From NCBI GenBank assembly GCA_017626435.1, contig JAGAIR010000002.1, positions 372,001 to 436,000 of the forward strand: DNA of 64,000 nucleotides. The letters are read 5' to 3'. Below the pieces are notes generated by a model, which saw only the letters and a list, made by a program, of their open reading frames with translations, was not told where the DNA came from and ran no database searches. A program made the translations under genes and the position numbers. Shown piece after piece: positions 56,054 through 64,000 of this stretch; position 1 is the first letter of the stretch; each line of letters opens with the position of its first letter. Source of the stretch: Lachnospiraceae bacterium (GTDB lineage: Bacteria > Bacillota_A > Clostridia > Lachnospirales > Lachnospiraceae).

Positions 56054-57222
56054 TATTTTCCCTTTCTTTGTTCTTGAATCATATAGTAAATATCTTCAAC
56101 GTCTTTAATATGCTCACTAACCTTATATTTCTCCCCATTTTGCGTAATCCATTTATTGCAATTTTTCATACATAACTGCCTTAATTCTTCGTTACTAATT
56201 ATTTTTTTTACTTTTTTATATAAATCATCTTTTTCATATACTTTATACAATAACCCATTATCACAAGTAATTAACTCTCTATTTCCTTTTACATCAGAAG
56301 CTATAATTACAGTTCCCTTAGCTATTCCTTCTAGTACAATCGAACTAAAATTGCCTACATATCTTGAATCAATCAAAATGTCTGTTTCATCAATCCAATG
56401 TGCAACATTAGAGTGCTTCTCCGCTCCTATCCATTTAACAAAACTGTCTACCTTCAACTTTCTAGACATCTCTTTCCATCGAATGATGTTTTTTTGTTCT
56501 GGATTGTCATCTACTCCAACAATATATAGAATTGTATTAAATCCATCATCAATTAAACATTTAAGTGCCTCTAAAGTGACTTGAATTCCTTTTTCTTGAG
56601 ACATGCATGATACTACACTTAAAATACGTATTTCATTGCCAATTTTCCGTTTTCGCTTTTGTATAAAAAACACATCTTCCAAGGGCATCGGTAGCACAGA
56701 AGTTTTACTAACTGAATCATGCGACATCTCAATAACTCTGTTCATGACATCACAATTACTGCATATAATATAATCAGCATATTCTATTGTTACTTTACAC
56801 ATTCTATAATATCTATCATCATTCATACTTCCATTAAAAACATCCCTACCAAAACAAGAAATAACATAAGGGGTTCCTACCATTACTTTATATAATAATG
56901 CTGCCATCGAGTTGATAGTTGCATAGTGAGCATGTATAATATCTATCTTACGATTATGATTTAATTCACAAAGACATCTGTATATTTTTAAAACACTATC
57001 CATCATTACATCATTTGAAATATAATAATCATCAATCACAGGATGTTTCATGATATCAAGCAAAATATAATTCGCCTGCTTGTTAACATTTCCAGGTAAA
57101 GAAGAACAAATTACATTCACTGTATGACCATTTTTAATTAACTCATCTATATATAAATTAGCATAAATCGTACTTCCTGATTCATACGAAAGTTCAGCTG
57201 ACGGCAATAAGCATATATTCAT
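56053..57222 (-). CDS. GT4-family glycosyltransferase
   Basis: About 389 residues, two Rossmann domains. N-terminal 'AHYATINSMAALLYKVMVGTPYVISCFGRDVF' resembles GT4 acceptor-side loops; the C-terminal domain has 'RILSVVSCMSQEKGIQ' and the E-x7-E type region 'SSIVLEGIAKGTVIIASDVKGNRELI'. It should transfer a sugar from a nucleotide donor with retention. GGAGG precedes the ATG, which lies one base after the aldolase stop. Cytosolic, no membrane segment. Confidence 0.9.
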   Translation of the reverse strand: MNICLLPSAELSYESGSTIYANLYIDELIKNGHTVNVICSSLPGNVNKQANYILLDIMKHPVIDDYYISNDVMMDSVLKIYRCLCELNHNRKIDIIHAHYATINSMAALLYKVMVGTPYVISCFGRDVFNGSMNDDRYYRMCKVTIEYADYIICSNCDVMNRVIEMSHDSVSKTSVLPMPLEDVFFIQKRKRKIGNEIRILSVVSCMSQEKGIQVTLEALKCLIDDGFNTILYIVGVDDNPEQKNIIRWKEMSRKLKVDSFVKWIGAEKHSNVAHWIDETDILIDSRYVGNFSSIVLEGIAKGTVIIASDVKGNRELITCDNGLLYKVYEKDDLYKKVKKIISNEELRQLCMKNCNKWITQNGEKYKVSEHIKDVEDIYYMIQEQRKGK

Positions 57223-57223
57223 T

Positions 57224-58072
57224 TTACTTTCCTCCATTTGTAAAACAACATATTTTATCATTTAATTTCAGAATTTTGTATTTTTGAACCACATATTTTG
57301 CAATTCCTAACTGGATATAATTATTCATTTCTCTAATCTTTATAAACTTAGGATGATCAACCATATATTTGTCTAACAATTTTTTATATGTAACTCTCAA
57401 CTCTGTTTCGATATTTACTTTTGCAATCCCATATTCACTTACTCTTTTTAAATCTTCATCTATTACTCCTGAACTTCCGTGCAAAACAAGCGGTACATTA
57501 CTAACATGATTAATTTGTTCTAATAATTTAAAATCAATTCTATTCTTTTTATTTTGTTCTCCATGTGTATTTCCAATAGATATAGCAACAGAATCTATTT
57601 CTACCTTTGTACAAAATTCTATAACATCAGCACAATCAGTCACTTGATCACCTTTACCACCTCTTCCCACCACACCTACTTCTGCTTCAACAAAAACGTT
57701 ATTTTCATGTGCATACTCTACTATTTTATTAGTTTTTCTTATATTTTCTTCCAGCGATACATCTGAACCATCATACATAATAGATGAGTAGCCAATATCT
57801 ATGCACCTATAAATTAATTCAACATCAGTCGCATGGTCAAGCTGGAGTACAACAGGAATATTGTATGTTTCTTCCATAGATTTTGTTATATAGACAATAT
57901 TTTCTACTCCTAATGCCATCACTGTAGGCTCGGTAGTTTGTATAATAAGTGGTGCTTTGCTTTTTACTGCTCCCAAAAACAAACCTCTCAATATATCAAA
58001 AGATTCAAAATTAAATGCCGGGATAGACAAACCATTTTCATACGCTAATTTTACTAAATATTTACCTTTCAT
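57224..58072 (-). CDS. Class II (Zn) ketose-bisphosphate aldolase family protein
   Basis: 282 residues. Zn and substrate motifs: 'VVLQLDHATDVELIYRCIDIGYSSIMYDGSD', 'VEAEVGVVGRGGKGDQ', 'VAISIGNTHGEQ' and 'LVLHGSSGVIDEDLKR'. It would join or split DHAP and an aldehyde such as GAP or erythrose 4-phosphate. With transketolase and a GlpX-like phosphatase in the same operon, seven-carbon or pentose phosphate formation is plausible. The ATG of MKGKYLV is 6 bases after AGGAGG. Confidence 0.9.
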   Translation of the reverse strand: MKGKYLVKLAYENGLSIPAFNFESFDILRGLFLGAVKSKAPLIIQTTEPTVMALGVENIVYITKSMEETYNIPVVLQLDHATDVELIYRCIDIGYSSIMYDGSDVSLEENIRKTNKIVEYAHENNVFVEAEVGVVGRGGKGDQVTDCADVIEFCTKVEIDSVAISIGNTHGEQNKKNRIDFKLLEQINHVSNVPLVLHGSSGVIDEDLKRVSEYGIAKVNIETELRVTYKKLLDKYMVDHPKFIKIREMNNYIQLGIAKYVVQKYKILKLNDKICCFTNGGK

Positions 58073-58085
58073 TTGCATCCTCCTA

Positions 58086-58997
58086 TTATTTTAAAAAATT
58101 TAATAATTTATCTGAATCTTCACTTTCAAATACATTTAAGTTAAAATAATAATTTTTTCGATTTCTTATTAAATCCTTTAATAGTGTATCGTTTTGAATT
58201 AACTTTTGACTAATCAAAACCGGATCAGACAAATAATAATCAAACACATCCTCTTTAAGTTCCCACGCATCAAGCGCATTTCCAAATTTTCTGACTAGTG
58301 ATAGCATATAATCCGTTTTCATTTCAGTAATCATACCATTTTTGTCATTTCTATAGTTACACCATATTAAAGCTTTTACCGGATGAATATTTTTACCAAA
58401 TTCACAATTATCAAAACATTTCTCCGGGGGCAAATAGAAATCTAGTCCTTCGTCATCTCTCACTCTAATATTTGATTCAATTCCAATAATATCTTTTTCT
58501 CTAACAATTAAATGAGTATTTGATATAATTTTTCCTCCAAAACTGCTCATTTTTTTAATCAGTTCAGTTTTCCCAGAACCACCACGTCCAAATATGATAT
58601 ATATTTCGTTATTATAATCCACTGCTGCAGCTTTTAAGTGAAGCCATCCATACTCCAAACATTTTATTGTTAAAACATATTTGACAACATATGACCAAAT
58701 TATTCTATTGTAATTATTCGAACATAAATGTATTTCATTATTTTCTATTCTCAAATATGCTTTGTCACCAAAATGATGACCAATATAAAACCCCTTTTGG
58801 CTCATCATTTTTTCCCTATAGGTGTGAGAATGATAAGAAACGCATTGTCTATTTGTATAATGATGCAAATAAAGGTTTACAACTTCTTTATTATCTTTTT
58901 CTATTTTTTCTTCATATTTCAACATTCCATCCTTCAATAGAAATTCTGAAAAAATATGTAATCTAACAATTTCTAATTCACACCAATATTCATACAT
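58086..58997 (-). CDS. HPr kinase-like P-loop protein
   Basis: 303 residues. A P-loop 'IIFGRGGSGKTELIKKM' (about 137-150) is preceded by 'LHLKAAAVDYNNEIYI', the arrangement of HprK-like kinases found in natural-product clusters and unlike true HPr kinase in the N-terminal part. It may phosphorylate a small intermediate or protein. The N-terminal 110 residues are unrecognised. Operon position next to aldolase and transketolase. Confidence 0.8.
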   Translation of the reverse strand: MYEYWCELEIVRLHIFSEFLLKDGMLKYEEKIEKDNKEVVNLYLHHYTNRQCVSYHSHTYREKMMSQKGFYIGHHFGDKAYLRIENNEIHLCSNNYNRIIWSYVVKYVLTIKCLEYGWLHLKAAAVDYNNEIYIIFGRGGSGKTELIKKMSSFGGKIISNTHLIVREKDIIGIESNIRVRDDEGLDFYLPPEKCFDNCEFGKNIHPVKALIWCNYRNDKNGMITEMKTDYMLSLVRKFGNALDAWELKEDVFDYYLSDPVLISQKLIQNDTLLKDLIRNRKNYYFNLNVFESEDSDKLLNFLK

Positions 58998-58999
58998 CC

Positions 59000-59899
59000 T
59001 TAATTTCCTCCCATGATATCAATTACATGTTGTCCACTTAATTTGTAAAAATCCCTCAACTCGTTAATTGTTCCTGTTTGTCCAAATTTACCTTTCATAT
59101 TTAGATTAATAACTTCTTTATCTTTCATGATATTATTCTCATATAACATTGATGAAAATGAATTATACTGTGAAAGTTCCGCCGCAATAACAACCTTTTC
59201 AACACCGTTCAGTTCTTTCTTTATCACCTCAAAATCTAAAGGACGTATTGAACCAATATGTATCAATTTAATATTTGTTCGCTGTTTAATAATTTCAACG
59301 TAATCATTAGTTATTTCTCCAGTACTTATAATCGCACATTTGCAACTGGAATTTCCAATTATTATAGGCTCCCCAATGGGTGCAGTATAATTAACTTTGG
59401 CATTGATACTATCTCTTCCAAGTCGAATATATGCCGGTTTTTTTGATTTAATTATATATTGGCATATATCCTCACACTCTTTTTCAAAGGCAGGAGAAAA
59501 AATTTCAATTTCAGGCAGCGAAAGCATCAGCGACACATCTTCAATACACTGATGTGTCGCTCCATCCTCTGAAGCAGACAAACCAGAATGTGTTGCTAAA
59601 ATTTTTACATTTGTATCATTATAAACAATACTATGTCTAATCTGTTCCCATGCTCTCCCTGAAATAAAAGAAGCAAACGAAGATACTATTGGTATTTTCC
59701 CTCCCTTAGCTAACCCTGCTGCAACCCCTATTGCATTTTGTTCACTAATTCCAATTTGATAAAATCTGTCAGGATATCTATCCTGAAACATTTTTAATCT
59801 TGTATGTCTTGCTACATCACAATCAAGACAAACTATGTTTGTATTTTCAGCGGCTAATGATATTAATTTATTCATAAAAGAATCTCTTAGTGCTGGCAT
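59000..59899 (-). CDS. Transketolase, C-terminal subunit (pyrimidine-binding half)
   Basis: 299 residues, about half a classical transketolase. The catalytic Glu lies in 'YQIGISEQNAIGVAAGLA', with 'YIRLGRDS' and the C-terminal domain 'KVVIAAELSQYNSFSSM'. It forms the enzyme with the N-terminal subunit encoded just upstream, whose frame it overlaps by 32 bases. Transfers two-carbon ketol units between sugar phosphates. AGGAGG precedes the ATG. Confidence 0.93.
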   Translation of the reverse strand: MPALRDSFMNKLISLAAENTNIVCLDCDVARHTRLKMFQDRYPDRFYQIGISEQNAIGVAAGLAKGGKIPIVSSFASFISGRAWEQIRHSIVYNDTNVKILATHSGLSASEDGATHQCIEDVSLMLSLPEIEIFSPAFEKECEDICQYIIKSKKPAYIRLGRDSINAKVNYTAPIGEPIIIGNSSCKCAIISTGEITNDYVEIIKQRTNIKLIHIGSIRPLDFEVIKKELNGVEKVVIAAELSQYNSFSSMLYENNIMKDKEVINLNMKGKFGQTGTINELRDFYKLSGQHVIDIMGGN

Positions 59900-60686
59900 T
59901 ATTTCCTCCTAATAATTCGTCCAATGCTTTTTTTATCTCTTTATCATTCATGCTTTTTCCATGAAACTCACAATTATTTTCCATAAAAGATATCCCATTC
60001 CCTTTTACTGTCTTTGCGAATAATACATGAGGCTTTGTCTTCTCTGCTGCATTTTTAAAAGCTTTGTCAATCATTTCAAAATCGTGACCATTTTCAATTA
60101 TTTGGGAATCCCAACCAAGCAATTCCCAAACAGCCTTCATTCTACTAACTATTCCCGTAGACAAAGTGATTCCTTCCAATTGAAAACCATTACAATCAAC
60201 AATGACATATAAATTATCAAGCTTTAATCTAGGTGCCATCAAACAGGCTTCCCACACTTGTCCTTCCTGTAATTCTCCATCTCCAAGAATACAATAAACT
60301 TTTTCACCTCGCTCTTGCTTGGCAATAGCTAACCCTAAACCAAACGACAACCCTTGTCCTAATGATCCTGCTGAGTAATCTATTTCTTTAATTTGTTTAC
60401 TGCATGGATGTCCTTGCAGCTTACTTCCAAAACATTTTAATTTATGTAATTCACTATATGAAATAATTCTATTTTTTATATAAATAGCATATAAAGCAAC
60501 TTCACAATGCCCCTTACTATAAATCAAATTGCTATTTATTTCCGAAATCATTTTTTGATTTACATAAATAAGTATATCTATAACTGACAGTGAACCTCCT
60601 ATATGCCCTGACTTACCATTTTTCATCAATTCAAACATTATTTTCTTTACTTGTAACCCATACTTCATAAATTTTTCTTTATCCAT
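59868..60686 (-). CDS. Transketolase, N-terminal subunit (TPP diphosphate-binding half)
   Basis: 272 residues. TPP motif 'CILGDGELQEGQVWEACL ... VDCNGFQLEG' (GDG-x-N type), preceded by 'KSGHIGGSLSVIDIL' and 'SAGSLGQGLSFGLGLA'. Split transketolases are common in Clostridia both in core metabolism and in sugar-antibiotic clusters. Its start overlaps the end of the GlpX-like gene by 22 bases. Confidence 0.94.
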   Translation of the reverse strand: MDKEKFMKYGLQVKKIMFELMKNGKSGHIGGSLSVIDILIYVNQKMISEINSNLIYSKGHCEVALYAIYIKNRIISYSELHKLKCFGSKLQGHPCSKQIKEIDYSAGSLGQGLSFGLGLAIAKQERGEKVYCILGDGELQEGQVWEACLMAPRLKLDNLYVIVDCNGFQLEGITLSTGIVSRMKAVWELLGWDSQIIENGHDFEMIDKAFKNAAEKTKPHVLFAKTVKGNGISFMENNCEFHGKSMNDKEIKKALDELLGGNNASTKRFFYE

Positions 60687-61801
60687 ATAATTTCCCTTTT
60701 ATTATAATCATACGTACAGTCAATCTTGCCAATATAATCACATGACTTAATCCAAAACTGTATATATAAATTTTTACCATCAAAAAAAGCCGGTTTTAAA
60801 AAATCTTTCGGGCAAAAATTTAGTTGATCATCCATGGTTCCTGTAATACTACCTATCAAAATCAGATCAAAATCAGGAGCATAAGTTTCCTTCATATTAA
60901 AATTTATTATTTCAGAATCACTCCACCCCATATTGTATAACTGCATAATTTCTTCATCAGAAAAAAACATGCCAATCTTCCTTTTATCTTCACTTATAGC
61001 AGCGTCCAACCTATCTTTAATATAAGCAAACATAGAACCAGGATATTCTTTCATTGTTTTTGATGAAACTAAAACTCCTTTCCATTTTTCCCATAACTGT
61101 GACTCTAATATCGACTCGGATGCACCGATACGTCCGATAAAATAATCACTTTCCAAAAACAAAGAAATAGAAGTGTCTCCAGCCAAAAACAAATTATCAA
61201 TTAACAAATTTGGCAAAAACAAATTTGTTTCACCCTCTTTTGCACAACATAACTCAAATCCCATTTCTCTCCAAAACAACTCACTCTCATCACGATGAAG
61301 CGATGAAATAATAGCAACGTCATGAATACTATTTTTCAGTTCACCTGTTTTGTTCTTTATATCAGACAAAGTATCCTTCAATATATCTCTTTGATTACTT
61401 GCAATACAAAAGCAACTTAGACAATCCGGAACAGTTTTATACCTCCTTCCTCCCCTTTGTTCAAATATTCCAAGAGCAGTTATCCCTCTACTAACACCAG
61501 AAGCACACGCACCAGTCCCATCGACAGGATCTAACGAAATTAAATATTCTGCATTTCCATTCTTATACTTCATTTCTTGAAACTTGGAAGCTTTTACACC
61601 ATCACGTTCTCCTTCCAAAGAAAGAACTTTAATACTATCACTATTCAAAATTTCAGATAGTAAATCAAATTGTTTTGTAGCAATTTGATCAATGATATAT
61701 GAATTCCCTTTTCCAATATATGGATAAACACTACACACCATATGACATACTAATTCCATAACTCTTTTTATTTTACTTCGTTTCATATTCCAAACACTCA
61801 A
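60665..61801 (-). CDS. GlpX-like (class II fructose/sedoheptulose bisphosphatase) family protein
   Basis: 378 residues. Metal and phosphate motifs: 'SLEGERDG' (compare GEGERDEAP of GlpX), 'LISLDPVDGTGACASG' (DPxDGT), and 'YFIGRIGASESILESQLWEKW'. It would dephosphorylate a sugar bisphosphate. The start may be TTG at the annotated end (GGAG 5 bases upstream) or an ATG five codons later. Its beginning overlaps the upstream fusion gene by 29 bases. Confidence 0.8.
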   Translation of the reverse strand: MSVWNMKRSKIKRVMELVCHMVCSVYPYIGKGNSYIIDQIATKQFDLLSEILNSDSIKVLSLEGERDGVKASKFQEMKYKNGNAEYLISLDPVDGTGACASGVSRGITALGIFEQRGGRRYKTVPDCLSCFCIASNQRDILKDTLSDIKNKTGELKNSIHDVAIISSLHRDESELFWREMGFELCCAKEGETNLFLPNLLIDNLFLAGDTSISLFLESDYFIGRIGASESILESQLWEKWKGVLVSSKTMKEYPGSMFAYIKDRLDAAISEDKRKIGMFFSDEEIMQLYNMGWSDSEIINFNMKETYAPDFDLILIGSITGTMDDQLNFCPKDFLKPAFFDGKNLYIQFWIKSCDYIGKIDCTYDYNKREIIWIKKNL

Positions 61802-62729
61802 TCTTCTCCATCAGATAAGACAATATCTTATTATCAGAGAAATTCTCATTAACAAACAACATCATTTTCGATTCTAGAATGACATCTTTTATTTCTAAAT
61901 CATTGTCTTTTAAAGTTCTAGCAGTTTCGACACAATCAACACAATAATCTGCAATTTCCGGAACACAAGCTTCACTTGAACCGGATATATAAGTAACATT
62001 TACACACATTTTTTTTTGAGCAAAGTATTTCTTTGCAATATTGGGAAATTCTGTTATACAATTTATTGAACTACCATACTCCATTTCATTCTGAACATTT
62101 CCAATCAATGCCACACGAGTATTGCACCATTCTAATTCTGTTATTATTTTCACTTTATTATCATTTTCTACAATCCATTCATATGAACTTATACCAATAT
62201 CTAATTGTCCATTTTCTACCATTTTAGGAATATCACGATGCTTAAGCAATAAAACATTAATATTATCTTTATAAAAACTTAGTTTTCTAGAATCAACATT
62301 TTCTCCAATAAGATACCTAACAAGCTGAAGCGATTTACCAAGAATATTTCCTTTTGGAAGGCCAATACGTATTGTTGGAACTGAATCATCCTCTATGATC
62401 ATTAAATTTTCCAGCCTCTCACAATATTTAGGTTTTGAATATGTATTTAATTGTCGTTGAATTTCTTTTCTAAAGGTATTATCAATTGCATCAGACAATT
62501 TTATATCTAAAATATTTCCCATACAAAAAATCCATGCTAATAAATCCCCCATTTCCCCTTTGATTTCTTCATGTGTACATTTCTTTCTTATCGCCTTAAA
62601 AAACTCTCCAAATTCCTCTGTCATCCACAACATAGACTTTTCTAAATCATATTTTCCATATATCCTCAGTGCTTCATCCTGAATATCATCAATGTTCTGG
62701 ATATCTTTATTAAAATATATAAACTTCAT
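61773..62729 (-). CDS. MazG-like pyrophosphohydrolase fused to HisG-type phosphoribosyltransferase
   Basis: 318 residues in two domains. Residues 1-105: all-alpha NTP pyrophosphatase with EExxE (Glu38, 39, 42) and ExxD (Glu59, Asp62). Residues 118-318: short-form HisG core starting 'TIRIGLPKGNILGKSL', with 'GQLDIGISSYEWI' and the PRPP-loop region 'DCVETARTLKDN', where the usual ETGxT reads ETART (268-272). HisG puts phosphoribosyl on ATP and HisE, a MazG relative, then removes pyrophosphate, so both steps could be joined here. No hisZ or other his genes are nearby, which argues for a dedicated role. GAGGAGG precedes the ATG. Confidence 0.87.
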   Translation of the reverse strand: MKFIYFNKDIQNIDDIQDEALRIYGKYDLEKSMLWMTEEFGEFFKAIRKKCTHEEIKGEMGDLLAWIFCMGNILDIKLSDAIDNTFRKEIQRQLNTYSKPKYCERLENLMIIEDDSVPTIRIGLPKGNILGKSLQLVRYLIGENVDSRKLSFYKDNINVLLLKHRDIPKMVENGQLDIGISSYEWIVENDNKVKIITELEWCNTRVALIGNVQNEMEYGSSINCITEFPNIAKKYFAQKKMCVNVTYISGSSEACVPEIADYCVDCVETARTLKDNDLEIKDVILESKMMLFVNENFSDNKILSYLMEKIECLEYETK

Positions 62730-62780
62730 CTTTTTTCCTCCTCGTATATTTTACAAAAATTATCTACGATAAAGACTATA

Positions 62781-62802
62781 AAAAAAAGGAGCTATCGTTC
62801 GC
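62781..62802 (-). repeat. Upstream repeat element, copy B
   Basis: 22 bases, 20 identical to copy A. On the minus strand it reads GCGAACGATAGCTCC followed by seven T, about 50 bases upstream of the first gene of unit 1. A weak hairpin (GGA/TCC with AGC/GCT) is possible in this copy only. Confidence 0.7.
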
Positions 62803-62978
62803 TTTTCCATCAACAAAAGAACAGGAACTTTATTTTTTCAAAAACTTTTCTTTTTTTACAAAATATATTTCAAAAGTCAACACTCTTTTATAATCGATAA
62901 TCGGATGACAAATGACTTACAAAATAACTATCTAACAATAACATTTCACCGAACTCTTCTCAGTATCGTATCAAAATT

Positions 62979-63308
62979 TCATCCTCTCCCTCTTCCTGCC
63001 TCTGCATTTTTAATCTCCCAATGTATCAAAAATGTCAGAAGTGCCCGAAGAACGATGATACTTGCCACAATCAGGATCTCTCCAAAATCGCGGACCGCCA
63101 CCGTACGGAGAATTTCACTCCCCAGCTTAAATTCCAGTCCCATTTCCAGTCCCTTTGCCAGATTCAACAAAGTGTCAGGACTTCTCCTGATATAGGAAAC
63201 AATTCCGCGCAGACAGGCAATCATAATGATAAAAACACCGAAAAATTCAAAAAGTAAAATAGCATAACTCACAATCTGATTTAATACCTGATGTAATAGT
63301 TCAAGCAT
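62979..63308 (-). CDS. DUF1622 family membrane protein
   Basis: 109 residues with three hydrophobic helices (about 8-35, 70-90) and the conserved Arg/Leu segment 'RRSPDTLLNLAKGLEMGLEFKLGSEILRTVAVRDFGEI' typical of DUF1622. Function unknown. The ATG of MLELLHQ is 6 bases after AGGAGG; upstream open codons run through a terminator and are not coding. It marks the return to core-like sequence after the cluster. Confidence 0.88.
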   Translation of the reverse strand: MLELLHQVLNQIVSYAILLFEFFGVFIIMIACLRGIVSYIRRSPDTLLNLAKGLEMGLEFKLGSEILRTVAVRDFGEILIVASIIVLRALLTFLIHWEIKNAEAGRGRG

Positions 63309-63370
63309 AAAAATCCTCCTACGAAAAAATATCTCATTACTAATATTCTTTTTTTCTGGGAACTTTATAC

Positions 63371-63410
63371 AAAAAGAAGATGGTATTTCCCATAGGAAAA
63401 TACCATCTTC
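63371..63410 (-). terminator. Intrinsic terminator of the surface-protein gene
   Basis: GAAGATGGTATTTCC and GGAAAATACCATCTTC form a 15-bp stem (one bulge) with a CATA loop, followed by TTTTTGTATAAAG on the minus strand. Confidence 0.9.
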
Positions 63411-63431
63411 CAAAAAACAATCTATAGTAAA

Positions 63432-64000
63432 CTATCTCTTCACCTTTACGCTCTTTACAGTACTCCATTTGCTGTACTGTTTCCTGCCGGAAACGGTCTG
63501 GTATGCCCTGACTTTGACATAATACTTTTTCCCCGGCTTTAACTTCTTCACAGTTGCTTTTGTTGCAGCTGCTTTCTTTACTGTCACTTTTTTTCTTCCC
63601 TTCTTGATCTTCTTGTCCGTTCCCAGGCAGATCTCATATCCCTGGGCTCCCTCCACCTTCTTCCAGTTCACCTGCACGGTCTTTTTCTTCGGAGATCTCA
63701 CCTTGCCCAGCGTCACCTTCTTCTTCTGGATACCGGACGGTACGGATGGCTGCTCCGGTACCTGGGTACCGGATGGCGGAGCTGCAGCCGGTGCTGTGGC
63801 TGATGGTGTTTTGCCATCGTCTATCTTCTTCAGTCCACTGGCTGCTGTCTGAAGTTCCTCCAGCAGGCTCTTCATCACTTCTTCCCCCACTGTATTGTCT
63901 GCAGCTGCTTCCTCTGCCTTTTTCAGGGCATCCTCCAGCACCTGCCAGGTGCTTACGGTATAATCAGCTGCTTTCAGTGCCTTTGCTCCCTGGATTGCCT
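63432..64000 (-). CDS. FIVAR/fibronectin-III surface protein, N-terminus outside the window
   Basis: The frame is open to the window edge, so only the last 190 residues are seen. They hold a FIVAR-like repeat ('STWQVLEDALKKAEEAAADNT'), a Pro/Ala-rich linker, and a C-terminal fibronectin type III domain ('TVQVNWKKVEGAQGYEI', 'KKYYVKVRAYQTVSGRKQYSKWS') that is very Lys-rich. No sorting signal follows. Such proteins are extracellular, often with glycosidase or adhesin domains in the missing part. Confidence 0.85.
   Translation of the reverse strand, partial: AIQGAKALKAADYTVSTWQVLEDALKKAEEAAADNTVGEEVMKSLLEELQTAASGLKKIDDGKTPSATAPAAAPPSGTQVPEQPSVPSGIQKKKVTLGKVRSPKKKTVQVNWKKVEGAQGYEICLGTDKKIKKGRKKVTVKKAAATKATVKKLKPGKKYYVKVRAYQTVSGRKQYSKWSTVKSVKVKR

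Noticed and set aside
1..64000. CRISPR arrays, tRNA or rRNA genes
   Set aside because: No regularly spaced repeats and no cloverleaf or rRNA-like sequence were recognised on either strand by eye.

Overview
The window looks like a chromosomal segment of a low-GC gut Firmicute, most probably a Lachnospiraceae (Blautia/Dorea/Ruminococcus-like clostridium). Support comes from an [FeFe]-hydrogenase maturation GTPase (HydF), a two-gene SufC/SufB-type Fe-S system, a DUF3881-like protein, a Gly/Cys-rich 'chorion-like' small protein, strong GGAGG ribosome binding sites and an L-box lysine riboswitch on dapA. No rRNA, tRNA or CRISPR array was seen.

Positions 1-38,750 are mostly core genome, largely on the minus strand: sugar and polyamine metabolism (galM, an Orn/Lys/Arg decarboxylase), rarA, a YigZ protein, a flippase-like membrane protein, an ABC exporter pair, hydF, proA, DegV, sufC/sufB, a class A PBP whose transpeptidase motifs are lost, riboswitch-controlled dapA, a zinc metallopeptidase, a purC-purF-purB-purA run, a NagZ-like lipoprotein, aroC, trpS, a chemotaxis receptor, and a polyamine uptake operon (HTH-cupin regulator, potA-potB-potC-potD) with an operator array at its promoter.

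Positions 38,750-62,980 are accessory and visibly more AT-rich. The left part holds an FRG-domain protein, an AraC regulator, decayed genes (AAA ATPase fragment, broken HTH gene), an Sfp-type phosphopantetheinyl transferase, and an agr-like quorum-sensing locus. That locus has agrB and a Cys-less agrD on the plus strand, facing an AgrC-like kinase and AgrA-like regulator on the minus strand. The right part (46,528-62,729) is a 14-gene minus-strand cluster in three transcription units. Unit 1: MazG-HisG fusion, GlpX-like phosphatase, split transketolase, HprK-like kinase, class II aldolase, GT4 glycosyltransferase, nucleotidyltransferase. Unit 2: PurM-like protein plus an unknown. Unit 3: amino acid:[carrier protein] ligase, carrier protein, possible BtrH/C39-like protein, two ABC exporters. 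A decayed IS66 transposase lies between units 2 and 3.

The cluster reads as an undescribed biosynthetic system. Sugar phosphates are remodelled, a nucleotide- or ribosyl-like scaffold is probably built and glycosylated, an amino acid is activated on a free-standing carrier protein (primed by Sfp) and transferred to the scaffold, and the product is exported, perhaps under the linked cyclic-peptide quorum sensor. Each step beyond family assignment is inference.

Positions 62,980-64,000 return to ordinary chromosome: a DUF1622 membrane protein and the C-terminal part of a FIVAR/fibronectin-III surface protein cut by the window edge.
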